DNA of 64,000 nucleotides, from NCBI GenBank assembly GCA_913048115.1, contig CAJWVI010000001.1, positions 80,059-144,058 on the forward strand. Reading direction: 5' to 3'. Positions 63,143 to 64,000 of the stretch are shown here, one piece after another. The translations under genes and the position numbers were made by a program. Position 1 is the first letter of the stretch; every line of letters starts with the position of its first letter. The notes under the pieces are model-generated. The model had not been told where the DNA came from. It did no database searches and was given only the letters and a program-made list of their open reading frames with translations. Source of the DNA: an uncultured Flavobacteriaceae bacterium. GTDB lineage: Bacteria; Bacteroidota; Bacteroidia; Flavobacteriales; Flavobacteriaceae.

Positions 63143-63452
63143 TGGTCTAATAAACACATCAAAAAGAGATGTTTTCTACGTCAAAAACAAAATTAATGGT
63201 GTTGTCTTATAAGAAACCTGTTTAAACATAGTTGCTCTCTTAAGGGTTTTATAGCGGGATTGTTTTTTTGCGAGGTTGGGGCAAATACAGTTGAATTTTT
63301 TTTTGAAAGATTTACAGAAGTTTGGTACTTGACTATACTGTTGGGATATATACAAGAGTGCCAAAGCTCCTATTAAATACTAGCTTGAGCTTTTATTTAA
63401 TTCGGCTAGTAAGAAAAGGTTTGAATACAGGTCTTTTTTTAAATATTAATTT

Positions 63453-63554
63453 GCAACTAATATTTAGTAGTATGGTTTTTATAAAAACTAAAATATTTGA
63501 TTTTTAGGGTATTAAATAATAATTATATGCATATATTATAGCAACTAATATTTA
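63453..63554. repeat. 14-bp direct repeat GCAACTAATATTTA
   Basis: Identical copies at 63453-63466 and 63541-63554, 88 bases apart, the second ending 20 bases before the -7 box of the rightward gene. Possibly operator sites, though AT-rich repeats can occur by chance. Confidence 0.4.
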
Positions 63555-63574
63555 TTTTTCACAACTATTTTAAA

Positions 63575-63582
63575 TATCTTTG
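63575..63582 (+). promoter_or_regulatory. -7 box of the gene at 63622
   Basis: TATCTTTG matches TAnnTTTG perfectly, 39 bases before the ATG. No convincing -33 element is visible. Confidence 0.45.
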
Positions 63583-63621
63583 TAGCTTTTGGGTAAACAA
63601 TAATTTTAAATTAAACATACT

Positions 63622-64000
63622 ATGTCACGACACTTACACATATCACTCTTAGTTTGTTTTTTAACATTGTCGCTGCAGTCTCAAAATATTACAGTCTTAC
63701 CTAGTGCCTTTTTATTAATTGGTGAAGAAGGCTCATTAACAGTTCCTGGAGATTTTACCAACTCTGGCGCCGTTACTCTAAGCTCTACGGCAGATGATTT
63801 TTCTTCTCTAATTGTTGATGGTAATGCCACGGGAGATGTCATATACAATAGATACGTAAACGCCTATAATGACCTCGCAAATGGCGGTTGGGATTTAGTA
63901 GGAGCCCCTGTTGAGATGACTATTGCAGATTTTGTAAGCCATAATGGGAGTGTTTTATATAAATCTGGTGATTATTTTGCTTTTGGAGATTGGGATAATC
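63622..64000 (+). CDS. Secreted protein, N-terminal part (cut by window end)
   Basis: An open frame from ATG 63622 to the window edge (126 codons), not in the ORF track because it has no stop here. A signal peptide (HISLLVCFLTLSLQSQ) is followed by a beta-rich region: LTVPGDFTNSGAVTLSS, then NRYVNAYNDLANGGWDLVGAPVEM. This pattern (a layer of 'added element' text followed by a W-D-L-V-G-x-P block) is common in large T9SS-exported flavobacterial surface proteins, so a C-terminal sorting domain is expected beyond the window. Function unknown. Confidence 0.8.
   Translation, partial: MSRHLHISLLVCFLTLSLQSQNITVLPSAFLLIGEEGSLTVPGDFTNSGAVTLSSTADDFSSLIVDGNATGDVIYNRYVNAYNDLANGGWDLVGAPVEMTIADFVSHNGSVLYKSGDYFAFGDWDN

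Larger units (their letters stand above)
62872..63621. promoter_or_regulatory. 750-base divergent regulatory region between two secreted-protein genes
   Basis: No supported gene (the ORFs 63176-63364 and 63322-63507 look like chance). It holds a -7 box for the leftward gene (TATATTTG, minus strand, 62924-62931), two pairs of 21-bp-period direct repeats (62953-62982 and 63101-63142), a 14-bp direct repeat (63453-63466 and 63541-63554) and a -7 box for the rightward gene (TATCTTTG, 63575-63582). The last two-thirds are very AT-rich. Confidence 0.5.

Noticed and set aside
63176-63507. ORFs of 61-62 residues in the large intergenic region
   Set aside because: Composition follows the AT-rich background, there is no promoter or recognisable domain, and the two frames overlap on opposite strands.
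1-64000. tRNA, rRNA, CRISPR arrays, insertion sequences, phage or integrase genes, toxin-antitoxin or defence systems
   Set aside because: Looked for in all gaps; no cloverleaf-like sequence, repeat-spacer array, transposase, integrase or defence gene was recognised.

Overview
The window is chromosomal DNA from a member of the Bacteroidota, most likely the family Flavobacteriaceae. The evidence is AT-rich DNA, four proteins whose C-termini look like type IX secretion (T9SS) sorting domains, a PorZ-like protein, a complete Bat aerotolerance operon behind MoxR and DUF58, Bacteroidota-type promoters (TAnnTTTG -7 box) and no Shine-Dalgarno-like spacing at most starts. I cannot name the genus. No rRNA, tRNA, CRISPR array, insertion sequence, phage gene or integrase was seen; this is a stable, mostly housekeeping stretch.

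Layout. 1-2.6 kb: the cut-off 3' end of a GH2 beta-mannosidase, overlapping a lipoprotein GH20 beta-hexosaminidase. 2.6-3.4 kb: an SDR oxidoreductase. 3.7-12.9 kb: a nine-gene operon, moxR, DUF58, a two-membrane-segment Bat-associated protein, then batA, batB, batC, batD and batE. 13.2-18.6 kb: a SulP anion transporter with CvpA converging on it, a small conserved protein, pheS, another small protein and gpsA. 19-25.9 kb: gdhA, then porZ-recO-TonB receptor with one-base overlaps. 26-31.2 kb: short ssb, recQ and a TPR/LuxR-type regulator. 31.2-37.4 kb (minus strand): a histone-deacetylase-like protein, metG, and a DUF1501/DUF1800 pair. 37.5-48.2 kb: ldcA-like peptidase, YraN, mfd, a TspO-like membrane protein, acs, fbp, a GNAT acetyltransferase and lysC. 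48.3-61.6 kb is almost all on the minus strand: arsC, DUF6428, a 2-hydroxyacid dehydrogenase, a cupin, mgtE, rsmA, DUF4286, a TPR protein, serS, an unlisted 35-residue membrane peptide, an HTTM protein, ribF, pth, rplY and prs. 62-64 kb: two divergent secreted-protein genes around a 750-base intergenic region with paired 21-bp direct repeats.

How the genes fit together. Three themes stand out: envelope maintenance and secretion (Bat operon, PorZ, T9SS cargo, DUF1501/1800, LD-carboxypeptidase), translation (pheS, metG, serS, pth, rplY, rsmA) and genome maintenance (recO, ssb, recQ, mfd). Central metabolism is represented by gdhA, gpsA, acs, fbp, lysC and prs.

No clearly new multi-gene system is visible. 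The best leads are small: 21-bp-period direct repeats resembling LytTR-type sites upstream of a T9SS cargo gene, a protein carrying both a Tat signal and a T9SS sorting domain beside a signal-less partner, a 35-residue membrane microprotein missed by the ORF track, and mirrored promoter elements between fbp and an acetyltransferase gene.
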